Assembly: GCF_001687605.2 (NCBI RefSeq)
Contig: NZ_CP016539.2
Span: forward strand, 402,501 to 466,500
DNA: 64,000 nucleotides
Direction: 5' to 3'
From: Planococcus plakortidis
Lineage (GTDB): Bacteria; Bacillota; Bacilli; Bacillales_A; Planococcaceae
The position numbers and the translations under genes were made by a program. Position 1 is the first letter of the stretch. Each line of letters begins with the position of its first letter. The notes under the pieces were generated by a model. That model was given only the letters and a program-made list of their open reading frames with translations. It was not told the DNA's origin and made no database searches. Positions 1 to 8,627 of this stretch are shown in pieces.

Positions 1-8
1 AACCATTT

Positions 9-452
9 ATGGATATGCGCATTAAAGAAGCGGTCGAATTATTTCAGGAAGTCCTGTTCTACGGGACGGAGCGGGTCATCCGTTCAGTGGACAACCCGTT
101 ATGGGAAGAGTTTTCCCCTGAACAGATCCAGGCGCTGAAACTGATCGGCAAGGAAGGGCGAATTACATCGGCGAGGCTCGCCGTACTGCAAGGCGTCCAT
201 AAGAGTGCGGTCTCGAACCGCACGAAAAAACTGATGCAAAAAGAATTGATCCGAGTGGTCCAGACAGCGGACCGGCGTGAAAAACTGCTTGAATTGACCG
301 ATGCCGGAAAAGCGGTCCTCGATGAGTCGGATAGGATACTCGCGGAGTATGTGGAAAAGCTGATGTCGGAACAAGTCAATGACCGGGAAATCGAACAATT
401 CCTGGCGATTTTCAGGAAACTGAGCACAATCATGAAAACGGATGGGGTGTAA
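9..452 (+). CDS. MarR-family transcriptional regulator
   Basis: A 147-residue one-domain DNA-binding protein. The central winged helix-turn-helix (about residues 35-100) contains the recognition-helix segment HKSAVSNRTKKLMQKELI followed by the wing with an ADRREK segment, typical of MarR dimers. The first and last helices would form the dimer interface. It lies three bases upstream of an MMPL exporter gene with the same orientation, so the pair is probably one transcription unit in which the regulator represses its exporter. The effector is unknown. The ATG lies only 9 bases from the window edge, so the promoter is outside the window. Confidence 0.88.
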   Translation: MDMRIKEAVELFQEVLFYGTERVIRSVDNPLWEEFSPEQIQALKLIGKEGRITSARLAVLQGVHKSAVSNRTKKLMQKELIRVVQTADRREKLLELTDAGKAVLDESDRILAEYVEKLMSEQVNDREIEQFLAIFRKLSTIMKTDGV

Positions 453-455
453 GGG

Positions 456-3077
456 ATGCAGACAGTATTGAAATTAAGATGGCCAATCATGATCGGGATC
501 ATAGCACTGACCGCGGCCTTGTTTCTATTGGCGCCGAATTTAACGGAACAGGCCGAAGAAGCAGGGTCGTTCCAATTATCCGAACAAGCGGATTCGCAGC
601 GTGCAGCGACGATCCTGGAATCGGCGGATGTTTCAGGGCAGACGATTTCACTGGTCATTGAACTGGAATCGGAACTGGATGAAGCGGGCAGACAACGGAT
701 CGCAGACTTAAGAACGGAAATCGAAGCGCTCGGCGATCCGGTAACTGCGGTATTGGATCCATTCGAAAGTGAAGAATTGGAAGAACAATTGGTTGCAGAA
801 GACCGTCGGACGGTCTTGCTGCCGGTATCGGTCGAAGGCAATGATGAGGAAGTCGTGGCGCTCGCCGATGAAATCCGTGAAACGATCGTGCCGGATGATT
901 TGACGGTGTACTTGACGGGAGAAGCCATCATCAACCAAGACGTCAACACGAGCGCGCAGGAAGGCCTGAAGAAAACCGAGATCATCACGGTAGTGTTGAT
1001 TTTCGGCTTGCTGCTGGCGGTGTTCCGTTCGTTTATCACGCCGATCATCCCGCTCGTGGCGGTAGGGCTCAGCTATTTGCTCAGTCAATCGCTCGTGGCG
1101 TTTTTCATCGATTGGTTCGGCTTCCCGGTATCGAATTATACGCAGATTTTCCTGGTGGCGATTCTGTTCGGTCTCGGGACCGATTACTGCATCTTGCTGC
1201 TCAGCCGTTATAAAGAAGAACTGACAGAAGGAAAAGATGTGCAAGAAGCGATTCTGAATACGTACCGGACGGCAGGGAAGACTTTGTTCATCAGTGGATT
1301 CTCCGGTTTTATCGCATTTGCGGCTATCGGCTTTGCGGAATTCCCGATTTTCAAATCGGCCGTTGCTGTCGCAGTCGGCATCGCCGTCCTCCTTGTCGTG
1401 CTGTTTACCGTCATGCCGTTTTTTATGGCGGTGCTAAAAGACAAGCTGTTCTGGCCAAGCAAGGGCTCAGCTTCACATAAAGACAGCAAATTGTGGATTT
1501 GGATCGGCAAATTGTCCGTTAACCGTCCACTTTGGTCGATGCTGCTTGTGGCGGCTATCACCGTTCCTTTGTTGTTCTCCTATAATAATGACCTTTCATT
1601 TAATACAGTAGACGAAATCAGTTCGGATTATGAATCGGTGAAAGGCCTCGATGCCATTGAATCGGCATTCGGTGCAGGCAATACGATGCCGGTGCAAGTC
1701 GTCATCAAAGGCGAAGAAAACCTGACGGCAGAAGAAACGATCCCGTATCTGGATGCTTTGGCGCAGGATATGGAAAAAGTTGAAGGTGTCGACATGGTTC
1801 GTGCCATTACACGCCCTACCGGTTCGGTGATTGATGAATTTTTCGTCGATCATCAGCTGGGCCTTATTGCAGAAGGGCTTGAAGAAGCGAATGCCGGAAT
1901 TGGCGAAGTCCAGTCCGGCCTTGGTGAAATTGAAACGAACCTGGAAACGATCAGTGGACAGGCAGGAGGCGCTGGCCTTCGCGAGGCAGCTGCAGGCTTG
2001 TCGCAAGTGAACGGGCAGCTTGAACAGATTTCAGGCGGCCTCCAGCAGACCGGCAATATTGAACAGACGGTCGGTGCGCTCGCGCAAGTGAATGCCGGGC
2101 TTTCAGAAATCGAACAAGGCTTGAACGGCGGCGCTGGCCAGTACGATGAATTAGCTGCTGGCCTCGGGGAACTTGCGCAAGGCGTCGGCGCTTCCGCGGA
2201 AGGCCTTACAGAAATCAGTGATGGCTTGACGGAAATTGCCGGGACGCTCACAGGCATCAGCGATAGCGAAGCTGTGCGCGGCACAGGCATTTATCTTCCT
2301 GAAGGCGCGTTGCAAGAAGAAGAGTTCGAACCGTTGCTTGAACAGTATGCGTTTGCGGATGGGGAAGGCATATTAATGGAAATCGTGCTCGAAGAAGACC
2401 CGTATTCCCCGGAAGCGATCGACATCGTCACGAACTTGAAAGAAGCGGCCGAAAGAAGCATCAACGGCACACCTCTTGAAGACGTGGACATCGCATACGG
2501 CGGCGTGCCGAGCATCAATAGCGACTTGAAGGATATTTCGGAAAGCGACTTTACACGTACGGTGAGCATCATGCTCGTCAGTTTGTTTATCGTCTTGGCG
2601 GTGCTGCTGCGTTCCTTCATTATGCCGCTCTATATGATTGCGTCACTTCTATTGACTTATTACAGCTCGATCGCCATCACCGAATTGATCTTCGTCGGAT
2701 GGCTCGGCTATGATGGCATCACGTGGGCCGTGCCGTTCTTCGGCTTCGTCATGCTCGTCTCACTCGGCATCGATTACTCGATCTTCCTGCTTGACCGGTA
2801 CCGGGAAGAAGCCTTGACGGCTGAAGACTTCTCGAAAGCGATGCACCGGTCGATGGCCAAGATGGGAACCGTCATCATTACGGCCGCCATCTTGCTCGCC
2901 GGGACATTCGGTGCGATGCTGCCATCGGGAGTCCTCAGCCTGATGCAGATCGCTGCCATCGTCATCACCGGGTTGCTGCTTTACGGCTTGATCGTCTTGC
3001 CGCTGCTTGTGCCGGCGGTTACCGTCTCGTTTGCGGGCGGCGCTTGGTGGCCATTCGGTTTGAAAAAGAAAAAATGA
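456..3077 (+). CDS. MMPL/RND-superfamily exporter (YdfJ-like)
   Basis: An 873-residue polytopic membrane protein made of two homologous halves. Each half has one N-terminal membrane helix, an extracytoplasmic domain and a block of five or six helices (roughly residues 170-330 and 700-865). The helix block carries the family GTDYCILLLSRYKEE and GIDYSIFLLDRYREE segments, whose Asp-Tyr pairs belong to the proton relay. Residues 475-610 form a periodic stretch of GLxEI-type heptads predicted to be helical and extracytoplasmic. MMPL proteins export lipids or amphiphilic drugs using the proton gradient. The substrate is not known. The gene follows its MarR regulator directly and ends at a terminator. 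Confidence 0.87.
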   Translation: MQTVLKLRWPIMIGIIALTAALFLLAPNLTEQAEEAGSFQLSEQADSQRAATILESADVSGQTISLVIELESELDEAGRQRIADLRTEIEALGDPVTAVLDPFESEELEEQLVAEDRRTVLLPVSVEGNDEEVVALADEIRETIVPDDLTVYLTGEAIINQDVNTSAQEGLKKTEIITVVLIFGLLLAVFRSFITPIIPLVAVGLSYLLSQSLVAFFIDWFGFPVSNYTQIFLVAILFGLGTDYCILLLSRYKEELTEGKDVQEAILNTYRTAGKTLFISGFSGFIAFAAIGFAEFPIFKSAVAVAVGIAVLLVVLFTVMPFFMAVLKDKLFWPSKGSASHKDSKLWIWIGKLSVNRPLWSMLLVAAITVPLLFSYNNDLSFNTVDEISSDYESVKGLDAIESAFGAGNTMPVQVVIKGEENLTAEETIPYLDALAQDMEKVEGVDMVRAITRPTGSVIDEFFVDHQLGLIAEGLEEANAGIGEVQSGLGEIETNLETISGQAGGAGLREAAAGLSQVNGQLEQISGGLQQTGNIEQTVGALAQVNAGLSEIEQGLNGGAGQYDELAAGLGELAQGVGASAEGLTEISDGLTEIAGTLTGISDSEAVRGTGIYLPEGALQEEEFEPLLEQYAFADGEGILMEIVLEEDPYSPEAIDIVTNLKEAAERSINGTPLEDVDIAYGGVPSINSDLKDISESDFTRTVSIMLVSLFIVLAVLLRSFIMPLYMIASLLLTYYSSIAITELIFVGWLGYDGITWAVPFFGFVMLVSLGIDYSIFLLDRYREEALTAEDFSKAMHRSMAKMGTVIITAAILLAGTFGAMLPSGVLSLMQIAAIVITGLLLYGLIVLPLLVPAVTVSFAGGAWWPFGLKKKK

Positions 3078-3081
3078 GTTT

Positions 3082-3110
3082 TGGGCTGCCTTAAGGGCGG
3101 CCCTTTTTCT
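3082..3110 (+). terminator. Rho-independent terminator after the MMPL gene
   Basis: A GGGCTGCC/GGCGGCCC hairpin with a TTAA loop is followed by a T run, starting five bases after the stop codon. Confidence 0.8.
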
Positions 3111-3189
3111 ATTATTTCGCAAACGGCGAAGCATGCCCTATGCGTGTTATACTGAAGCCAGAAATCCAAAGAAGAAATGGGGATGTCCA

Positions 3190-3642
3190 GTGCTGACATT
3201 TGAACAAAAACTAGAAGTGATCGAAGCGTTTCCGGAACTGACACGCAAGGAAGTATCGATGAAACGCGTCAATTTCCAATTTGAAGAAAGCCTCTACGAT
3301 AAGAAGAACGTCGTCTATCATCTTCACCCGAACGGCAATGGCTTTGTCTTTGTCGGTGATTTGCCGCAATACGAAGCCGACAGCCGCGGCTTGGTCAATA
3401 TCCGCGATTTTTCAGCGAGCCAGCTGCGCAGCATCATCGCCGACTCGATCGATTATTTGGGCCGGGAACCGGAACCGCCTTATGACAAGCGGTGGACCAA
3501 TAGAGAAGGCGAGAAACTCGACCTTGTCTACGAGGAACCGTTCTGGAATATCTACACAGGAAAAAACCTTGAAGAAAGCTTCGGCACGTTCGACGATGCA
3601 GAAGATTATTTGCTCGATCAAGGATTCAAAGAGCGGAACTAA
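3190..3642 (+). CDS. Conserved hypothetical protein
   Basis: A 150-residue soluble acidic protein with no signal peptide or membrane segment. I do not recognise a family. The N-terminal half is basic and helical (FEQKLEVIEAF, TRKEVSMKRVNFQFE). The middle has a beta-rich HPNGNGFVFVGD segment, and the C-terminus ends in FDDAEDYLLDQGF. The longer frame opens at 3133, but the GTG at 3190 is preceded by a GGGGA ribosome site and removes an unlikely N-terminus, so it is preferred. Its stop overlaps the start of the following acetyltransferase by one base, indicating translational coupling. Confidence 0.65.
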   Translation: MLTFEQKLEVIEAFPELTRKEVSMKRVNFQFEESLYDKKNVVYHLHPNGNGFVFVGDLPQYEADSRGLVNIRDFSASQLRSIIADSIDYLGREPEPPYDKRWTNREGEKLDLVYEEPFWNIYTGKNLEESFGTFDDAEDYLLDQGFKERN

Positions 3643-4097
3643 TGAACATCCGGAAATTGGGAGCTCGTGAGGAATTGCCGATCGGCCTGTTGCTGGAAGC
3701 GGATCCGTCTGAGCAACTGGTCCGTGGCTATTGTGCGGATGGCCATTGCTTTATCGCAGAACGGCAAGGCGCTGTCATAGGGGTGTTTGTCCTGGTTGCG
3801 CTGGATCCGGATACCACTGAAATCAAAAACATTGCACTCGCTGAGCCAGAGCGCGGCAAAGGGCTTGGCAAGCGCTTGGTGTTTGCGGCGCTCGAAGAGG
3901 CGAAAAATCTCGGATTTTCGGTTGCTGAAATCGGCACCGGAAATTCAAGTTTGGCACAATTGGCGCTCTACCAGAAATGCGGGTTCCGCATGAAATCGAT
4001 CGACCGGGATTTTTTTACCCGCCATTACGAAGAACCGATTTTCGAAAACGGGCTTCAATGCCGCGACATGGTCCGTCTCGATTGTCGATTGCGATAA
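3642..4097 (+). CDS. GNAT-family N-acetyltransferase
   Basis: A 151-residue acetyltransferase. The acetyl-CoA-binding motif A is clear: IKNIALAEPERGKGLGKRL (about residues 62-81), with the Q/RxxGxG/A pyrophosphate loop as RGKGLG. The later FxxxIGTGNSS segment and LYQKCGFRM complete the GNAT fold, and the layout resembles the B. subtilis YvbK type. It transfers an acetyl group from acetyl-CoA to an unknown amine. The gene overlaps the preceding hypothetical gene by one base, so the two are probably co-translated. Confidence 0.82.
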   Translation: MNIRKLGAREELPIGLLLEADPSEQLVRGYCADGHCFIAERQGAVIGVFVLVALDPDTTEIKNIALAEPERGKGLGKRLVFAALEEAKNLGFSVAEIGTGNSSLAQLALYQKCGFRMKSIDRDFFTRHYEEPIFENGLQCRDMVRLDCRLR

Positions 4098-4212
4098 GCG
4101 GATGCACTTGCTGCATTCGCTTTTTCCTTTTGGTCAAGAAGTCGCCTTTGGACGCGGTGAAAAAGAGGAAAATTCTGTGCATTTTCGGTATGCTGAATGT
4201 AGAGGTGAGGAC

Positions 4213-5862
4213 ATGTTCAAGAAAGTGACACTGTACACAAACCGTTTGGATGAAATGAAAGGCTTCTACGAGTATCAGCTAGGCTTCCGTATTGTCGAGG
4301 AAGACGAAACAAGCTTTGCGCTTTCGATCGGCACGTCTGTTTTGGAATTCCGCCAGTCGGATCGTTCGTCTTTTTATCATTATGCAATCAATATTCCGGG
4401 CAACCAGTTCAGTTTGGCAAAATTCTGGGCCCGTGCACGCGTCGAATTGAACCGCCAGGAAGGCATGGACGAAATTTATTACGCGAATTTCAATTCCGAT
4501 GCGTTCTATTTCCAGGATCCTGCCGGCAACATCGTCGAGTTCATCGGGCGCCGGCACGTCGACATCATGGATGACTTCACGATCGATTCGCTGCTTGATA
4601 TCAGCGAAGTCGGCATCGTCACGCCACACGTCAAGGAAATTGGGGAAGCGCTGGAATCGATGGAGATCCCGGTGCGCGGCAATAAAGGCATCGACCCGGC
4701 AACACTGAATTTCCTCGGGAAAGATCCTCATTTTTTTGTGCTGGTGCCGCCGAAGCGGACATGGTTCTTCTCCAAACTGAAAAGCGAAACCCATCCGATC
4801 GCAATTGAACTTATGGACGGGCGGATGATCCAAATCGATGGGGAAGGGCATATGGTCCAGAAACAAGCAGACAATCCGGTTTCCGATTCAATGGAATCCA
4901 CTGCCTTTTCAGGCACTGCCCATATGGCCGGCAATGAAAACTGGGCACTTGCCAAAGGGTTTGCGAATCGGGCAGACGAACGGCCGATTGCCGTCGACAG
5001 CCGCTTCGGCATCGCGTCCGGCAGCAAGATCTTTACGGCCGTAGCGGTGTTGCAATTGGTGGCGCAAGGCAAGCTCGAGCTATCCGCCAAGCTGTCAGAG
5101 CTTTTGCCGAAGACTTTCCCGAATTTCAACGCCACGGTTCATCAATTGCTTTGCCATACGTCGGGCCTTCCTGATTACTTCGATGAGGAAACGATGGGGG
5201 ATTACGAACAATTGTGGCAGGAAATCCCGATGTACCGAATGCAGACGCCGGCAGACTTTGTGCCGTTGTTCCGCGATTTGCCGCCTGTCGAGGAACCGGG
5301 TGTGCGTTTCCGCTACAATAATGCAGGCTATATTGCACTCGGCCTGGTCATCGAGCAAGTGACAGGTGAAGAGTTCGCCGATTACGTCGAGCGGGAAGTG
5401 CTGGCGAAAGCGGATATGTCGGACTCCGGTTATTTCCGCCTGGACCGTCTGCCGAAAAACACGGCTTATGGATATATCGATGAAGGGAATTCATGGCGCA
5501 CGAATCAATACTCGATTCCTGTTCGCGGGGGAGCGGACGGCGGGGCATTCGTCACGGCAGGGGATATGGCGAAGTTCTGGAACCGGCTGATGGACGGGGC
5601 TTTATTGCCTGAAGACATGAAAAACCGCCTGCTGACGGTCCATGCGGAAGAAGGGGAAGATGCGTACGGTTATGGTGTATGGATTGACCGGGAAGGCGGG
5701 AACGTGGTGAAGTATCACGTAATGGGATACGATCCCGGTGTCAGTTTCCACTCCGGTTATTACCCGCAGCAAAAAACGATCGCAACTGTATTGTCAAATA
5801 CCGGTGAAGGCGCGTATGATATAGTGAAAGCCATTGAACGCGAGAAAAAACTGAGAGGGTGA
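4213..5862 (+). CDS. Fusion of a VOC (glyoxalase/dioxygenase-like) module with a beta-lactamase-type serine hydrolase
   Basis: A 549-residue two-part protein. Residues 1-205 form a tandem VOC fold with the typical YTNRLDEMKGFYEYQLGF opening and an FQDPAGNIVEFI strand. Residues 225-545 form a class C beta-lactamase/DD-peptidase-like domain with a nucleophile motif SGSK (Ser269, Lys272), the second motif YNN (Tyr368) and a third HVMG element near residue 502. There is no signal peptide, so it should be cytoplasmic, which is unusual for this hydrolase family. The frame opens at 4102, but the ATG at 4213 has an AGGTGAGG ribosome site and starts at the usual VOC N-terminus. Substrate unknown. Confidence 0.8.
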   Translation: MFKKVTLYTNRLDEMKGFYEYQLGFRIVEEDETSFALSIGTSVLEFRQSDRSSFYHYAINIPGNQFSLAKFWARARVELNRQEGMDEIYYANFNSDAFYFQDPAGNIVEFIGRRHVDIMDDFTIDSLLDISEVGIVTPHVKEIGEALESMEIPVRGNKGIDPATLNFLGKDPHFFVLVPPKRTWFFSKLKSETHPIAIELMDGRMIQIDGEGHMVQKQADNPVSDSMESTAFSGTAHMAGNENWALAKGFANRADERPIAVDSRFGIASGSKIFTAVAVLQLVAQGKLELSAKLSELLPKTFPNFNATVHQLLCHTSGLPDYFDEETMGDYEQLWQEIPMYRMQTPADFVPLFRDLPPVEEPGVRFRYNNAGYIALGLVIEQVTGEEFADYVEREVLAKADMSDSGYFRLDRLPKNTAYGYIDEGNSWRTNQYSIPVRGGADGGAFVTAGDMAKFWNRLMDGALLPEDMKNRLLTVHAEEGEDAYGYGVWIDREGGNVVKYHVMGYDPGVSFHSGYYPQQKTIATVLSNTGEGAYDIVKAIEREKKLRG

Positions 5863-5866
5863 GTCG

Positions 5867-5965
5867 ATGGACGGAAAAAAACTGGCCATGAGCGTAGTGG
5901 TCGGAACGCTCCTTCTGGTCGCGATCATTTTCCTAGTCTTCCAATTGTATTTCATCATGAATTAA
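5867..5965 (+). CDS. Small single-pass membrane protein (32 aa)
   Basis: A 32-codon frame starting four bases after the stop of the fusion protein. The ribosome site GAGGGTGAG overlaps that stop, so it is probably translationally coupled. The product has a short basic start (MDGKKLAM) followed by a continuous hydrophobic helix of about 22 residues and ends at FIMN. A terminator begins at its stop codon, which places it as the last gene of the unit. The function is unknown; small peptides of this form often bind larger membrane proteins. Confidence 0.55.
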   Translation: MDGKKLAMSVVVGTLLLVAIIFLVFQLYFIMN

Positions 5966-5966
5966 A

Positions 5967-5993
5967 AAAAGCTGCCATTGGGCAGCTTTTTTC
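5967..5993 (+). terminator. Rho-independent terminator
   Basis: AAAAGCTGCC/GGCAGCTTTT hairpin with an ATTG loop and T run, directly after the 32-residue ORF. Confidence 0.88.
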
Positions 5994-6029
5994 TTTGTAA
6001 CTGATAAAATACGGAAGGGAAGTGAGTGG

Positions 6030-6665
6030 AGAAAGCTTGTACTATTCGACTGCGTTGCAGGGGCACGCTTTCCGGAGGGCTAAACCCTTGTGCTCCCACA
6101 TCTGCATGCAGATGCGTCGCAAATGAATGGACTCGGTCCACCTCGCTCATTCATTCATTGAGCCGCTTCGTCGCTTCGCAAAAACCCGCCTGCTCAACTC
6201 TCACGATGTTCGAGCTTCGCAAACGAATATGCTCAATACCTTTGGCAGATTCGCTTGCAGGGTCTCAATTGTCTCGCTGATCCTCCCGGAGTCGGCCCCT
6301 TCCACTCCGTCTCTAATTTTAGAGTAGTGGATAATTTCTTCAACCATAGAATATAAAATGTGAAAGAGCTTGAGGCTTGATAGCTCATGGCTCTTCTAAT
6401 CTACCAACAATAATTCTTTACTTAAACACTTCATGATCAGATGCCTCATCTCGGGAAGCGATTTCCCCGCTAGGCGGCAACTAGTTACAGAAGCAGAACT
6501 GACTAAACGCACTCGAATCAATGGAATCTCACAGCCGCCGAGCGTAAGGGGGTGAGCCGACGCACTAAGACAGGTGCTTTTCCTGGCTTGTTGCCAAAGG
6601 CCAACCCAAAGCCGGGCGGCGAATGTTAAAGCGACTCATAAATCAATACGCCGGAACATTTCCAA
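6030..6665. repeat. Composite intergenic repeat, copy 1
   Basis: About 640 bp without a credible gene. The left part runs from a GACTGCGTTGCAGGGG box to a CCTTCCACTCCGTCTC box near 6310 and includes an AATGAATG/CATTCATT inverted repeat. A variable AT-richer spacer follows, then a right module at 6455-6620. The same boxes recur in the same order at 39485-40150, so the two loci are copies of one composite element. No transposase frame or terminal inverted repeats were seen. Confidence 0.75.
6455..6620. repeat. 166-bp right module, copy 1
   Basis: Begins at GAAGCGATTTCCCC and ends at GGGCGGC. Conserved blocks include GTGAGCCGAC, AAGACAGG...CCTGGCTT and GGCCAACCCAAAGC. The hairpin at 6567-6589 pairs CAGG with CCTG and the outer AAG with CTT. 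GCCGCC near 6534 can pair with GGCGGC at the end. The matching modules at 39955-40120 (166 bp) and 60133-60297 (165 bp) have almost the same length and block spacing. Strand and function are unknown. Confidence 0.7.
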
Positions 6666-6729
6666 GCACAAACACTCACTATCTCCACCTTAAGAATCCG
6701 CTCCAGTGCATCTATATATTTTTAGACAA

Positions 6730-6762
6730 TAAAAAATGGGCCCTTCCGAAGAAGGGCCCATT
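6730..6762 (-). terminator. Terminator of the cold-shock gene
   Basis: On the minus strand a 12-bp AATGGGCCCTTC/GAAGGGCCCATT stem closes on a TTCG tetraloop and is followed by a T run. Confidence 0.92.
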
Positions 6763-6778
6763 GAAAGTTTAAGGTTAA

Positions 6779-6979
6779 TTAAGCTTTTACTACGTTAGTA
6801 GCTTGAAGACCGCGTTGGCCTTGCTCGATGTCAAAAGTAACTTCTTGACCTTCGTCAAGAGTTTTGAATCCTTCGCTTTGGATAGCTGAGAAGTGTACGA
6901 ATACGTCGTCTCCGCCTTCGCGCTCGATGAAGCCGAATCCTTTTTCTGAGTTAAACCATTTTACTTTACCTTGTTCCAT
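6779..6979 (-). CDS. cspC: Cold-shock protein (CspB/CspC family)
   Basis: A 66-residue single cold-shock domain. It has the nucleic-acid-binding motifs KGFGFIE (RNP1) and VFVHFS (RNP2) plus the conserved KVKWFN start. It acts as an RNA chaperone in the cytoplasm. Of the B. subtilis paralogues, the MEQG start, the FIERE segment and the EQGQRG...NVVKA end fit CspC best, but the paralogue label is tentative. The ATG at 6979 has a GAGGAGG site. A longer frame running to 7237 is open only by chance. A leader of about 107 nt separates it from its promoter, as is usual for cold-shock genes whose leader RNA controls translation. Confidence 0.93.
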   Translation of the reverse strand: MEQGKVKWFNSEKGFGFIEREGGDDVFVHFSAIQSEGFKTLDEGQEVTFDIEQGQRGLQATNVVKA

Positions 6980-7093
6980 GTGTGTTTCCTCCTCGTATGC
7001 TGATGCATACATTGTATTACTATCCTTGCTCAAATCCTTCAGATAAAATCTGATACTTAATGAAAAGCCATCGAACAAAAATAATTCTTCCTT

Positions 7094-7122
7094 AGAATAG
7101 CACGGTACTCTCCCGAATGCAA
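7094..7122 (-). promoter_or_regulatory. Sigma-A promoter of the cold-shock gene
   Basis: On the minus strand TTGCAT and TATTCT are separated by exactly 17 bp. The predicted transcription start is near 7087, which gives a long 5' untranslated leader of about 107 nt. Confidence 0.7.
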
Positions 7123-7193
7123 GGATTAAGTTTGGGTGGCTCTTTCTAAGGGCATTCGGTATGGTTGATTGAAGAGGGAGGGGAGAGGAATCC

Positions 7194-7715
7194 ATGCAAC
7201 GGATTATGGTCATTGGTGTATCGGCAGGAGCGGGCAAATCAAGGTTTGCAAGACGTTTAGGGGAAACGCTGGAGTTGCCTGTGCATCATTTGGATGCGTA
7301 TTATTGGACGCCGGGATGGGTTGAAAGAGATAAAAAAGAATTTCGCTGCATGCAGCAGGAGCTCGCGAATGAGCCGTGTTGGATCATCGAGGGGAACTAT
7401 AATAGCACCATCGATATCCGCTTGCCGTCTTGCGATACGTTGATCCAATTGCAGCTGCCGCTTTGGCGCTGTTTATGGCGTGTGTTGAAAAGGCGTATTC
7501 AATATCATAAAAAGACAAGGCCGGACATGGCACCGGAATGCCCTGAAAAGCTGGATTATGAATTCTTGAAGTTTATAGTGACGACTTATCACGACCGGCA
7601 AAAATTTCAACATCATTTAATAGAAGAATTTATGATGAAGTATCCTGAAAAACAGGTGTATATCCTCCGTACACCAAAGGAAATCGAGGCTTTTTTGGCA
7701 CGGGTCGGTAAATAG
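7194..7715 (+). CDS. P-loop kinase-like protein (topology modulation / FlaR type)
   Basis: A 173-residue P-loop NTPase of the adenylate-kinase-like group. The Walker A loop GVSAGAGKS lies at residues 8-16. [11 protein letters not shown] and WIIEGNYN are characteristic of proteins annotated as topology modulation protein (FlaR type). A basic LID-like [13 protein letters not shown] segment follows. It probably binds ATP and phosphorylates an unknown small substrate; a topology role is only a family name. It has a GGGAGGGGAGAGG ribosome site and is divergent from the cold-shock gene. Confidence 0.75.
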   Translation: MQRIMVIGVSAGAGKSRFARRLGETLELPVHHLDAYYWTPGWVERDKKEFRCMQQELANEPCWIIEGNYNSTIDIRLPSCDTLIQLQLPLWRCLWRVLKRRIQYHKKTRPDMAPECPEKLDYEFLKFIVTTYHDRQKFQHHLIEEFMMKYPEKQVYILRTPKEIEAFLARVGK

Positions 7716-7807
7716 TTTCAATTTTACAGTTAATTGAAAAAACTTAAAGACGGTGGATAGCGAACATGGTATCCTGATAGTAGAAAAGAGATGAGGGGGA
7801 ATGGGCT

Positions 7808-8524
7808 TTGAAAGACCATCTATATGAAGGTACACTGACCAATGTGCGCGTGCACAAGCAGGTGCCAATGTATATGAAGCGCCTGTACCTAGAGGATTTG
7901 CCTGAGATCGAACGTGTTCAGCAAACGGTCATCGACTCGCTGCCAGAGAAAAATACATTGCAGCCGTTGTCGACCGAAGAATTCTTGTTTATTTTGAACC
8001 ATAACGGGTTGATTGTCGGAGCTTTCGCGGAAGGGGAGCTGGTGGCTTTTAGGGCGTTACTCGTCCCTGAAATTGATGAAGAGCATCTCGGGCGCGATAT
8101 CGGGCTCTCGGAAGGTGAACTCGGCAATATGATCTACCAGGAAATTTCGGCGGTAGCTCCCGATTACCGGGGAAACCGCCTTCAGCAAAAATTGGCCCAA
8201 GTGGTCATGGAGGAATTGAAGAAGCTGGAGAAGAAATTCCGTTATGTGGCCTGTACAGTGGCGCCGATGAATATTCCGAGCTTGAAAGATAAATTTACGC
8301 AGCAGATGTATATCGCTGCGCTGAAAACAAAGTACGATGGATTGGAACGTTATATCCTGGTGAAAGATCTTGAGCAGCCGAATCCGGATTACGGCAATCA
8401 AATCACGGCACCGATCGACGATCTGCAAAAACAGAAAGAGCTGCTAAAAGAAGGGTACGTTGGGATCGGTTTCCAAATGGTCAAAGGCTTCCATGCATTG
8501 CAATTTGCCAAACCTCTTAGTTGA
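7808..8524 (+). CDS. GNAT-family acetyltransferase, TTG start
   Basis: A 238-residue protein with a GNAT core. The acetyl-CoA loop appears as SAVAPDYRGNRLQQKL (about residues 115-130), preceded by a beta-strand GAFAEGELVAFRALLVP and followed by YVACTVAPMNIPSL. The C-terminal 60 residues (LVKDLEQPNPDYGNQ onward) extend beyond the minimal domain. The only start with a ribosome site (GATGAGGGGGA) is TTG at 7808. The substrate is unknown and there is no operon partner. Confidence 0.75.
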   Translation: MKDHLYEGTLTNVRVHKQVPMYMKRLYLEDLPEIERVQQTVIDSLPEKNTLQPLSTEEFLFILNHNGLIVGAFAEGELVAFRALLVPEIDEEHLGRDIGLSEGELGNMIYQEISAVAPDYRGNRLQQKLAQVVMEELKKLEKKFRYVACTVAPMNIPSLKDKFTQQMYIAALKTKYDGLERYILVKDLEQPNPDYGNQITAPIDDLQKQKELLKEGYVGIGFQMVKGFHALQFAKPLS

Positions 8525-8555
8525 GTGGTAATTTTTAAAAAAGCGTCTCGAACTG

Positions 8556-8584
8556 TGGAACAATAAAGCGCTTTCCTGTAAAAT
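8556..8584 (+). promoter_or_regulatory. Sigma-A promoter of the MurE-like gene
   Basis: TGGAAC and TAAAAT are spaced by 17 bp, 44 bases before the start codon. The spacer contains the palindrome AAAGCGCTTT, which looks like a partial catabolite-responsive element but lacks the leading TG. Confidence 0.5.
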
Positions 8585-8627
8585 TATCAGAAATTCACAT
8601 AAATTTATCTTCAAGAGGAGTTACGAT

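Noticed and set aside
59..1048. 329-residue minus-strand open frame
   Set aside because: It lies fully across the MarR and MMPL genes, is rich in Ser/Thr/Ile with no recognisable motif and has no ribosome site. It is a shadow frame.
8562..8577. cre-like palindrome AAAGCGCTTT upstream of the MurE-like gene
   Set aside because: It lacks the leading TG and the final A/T of the CcpA consensus; the location in the promoter spacer alone is not enough.
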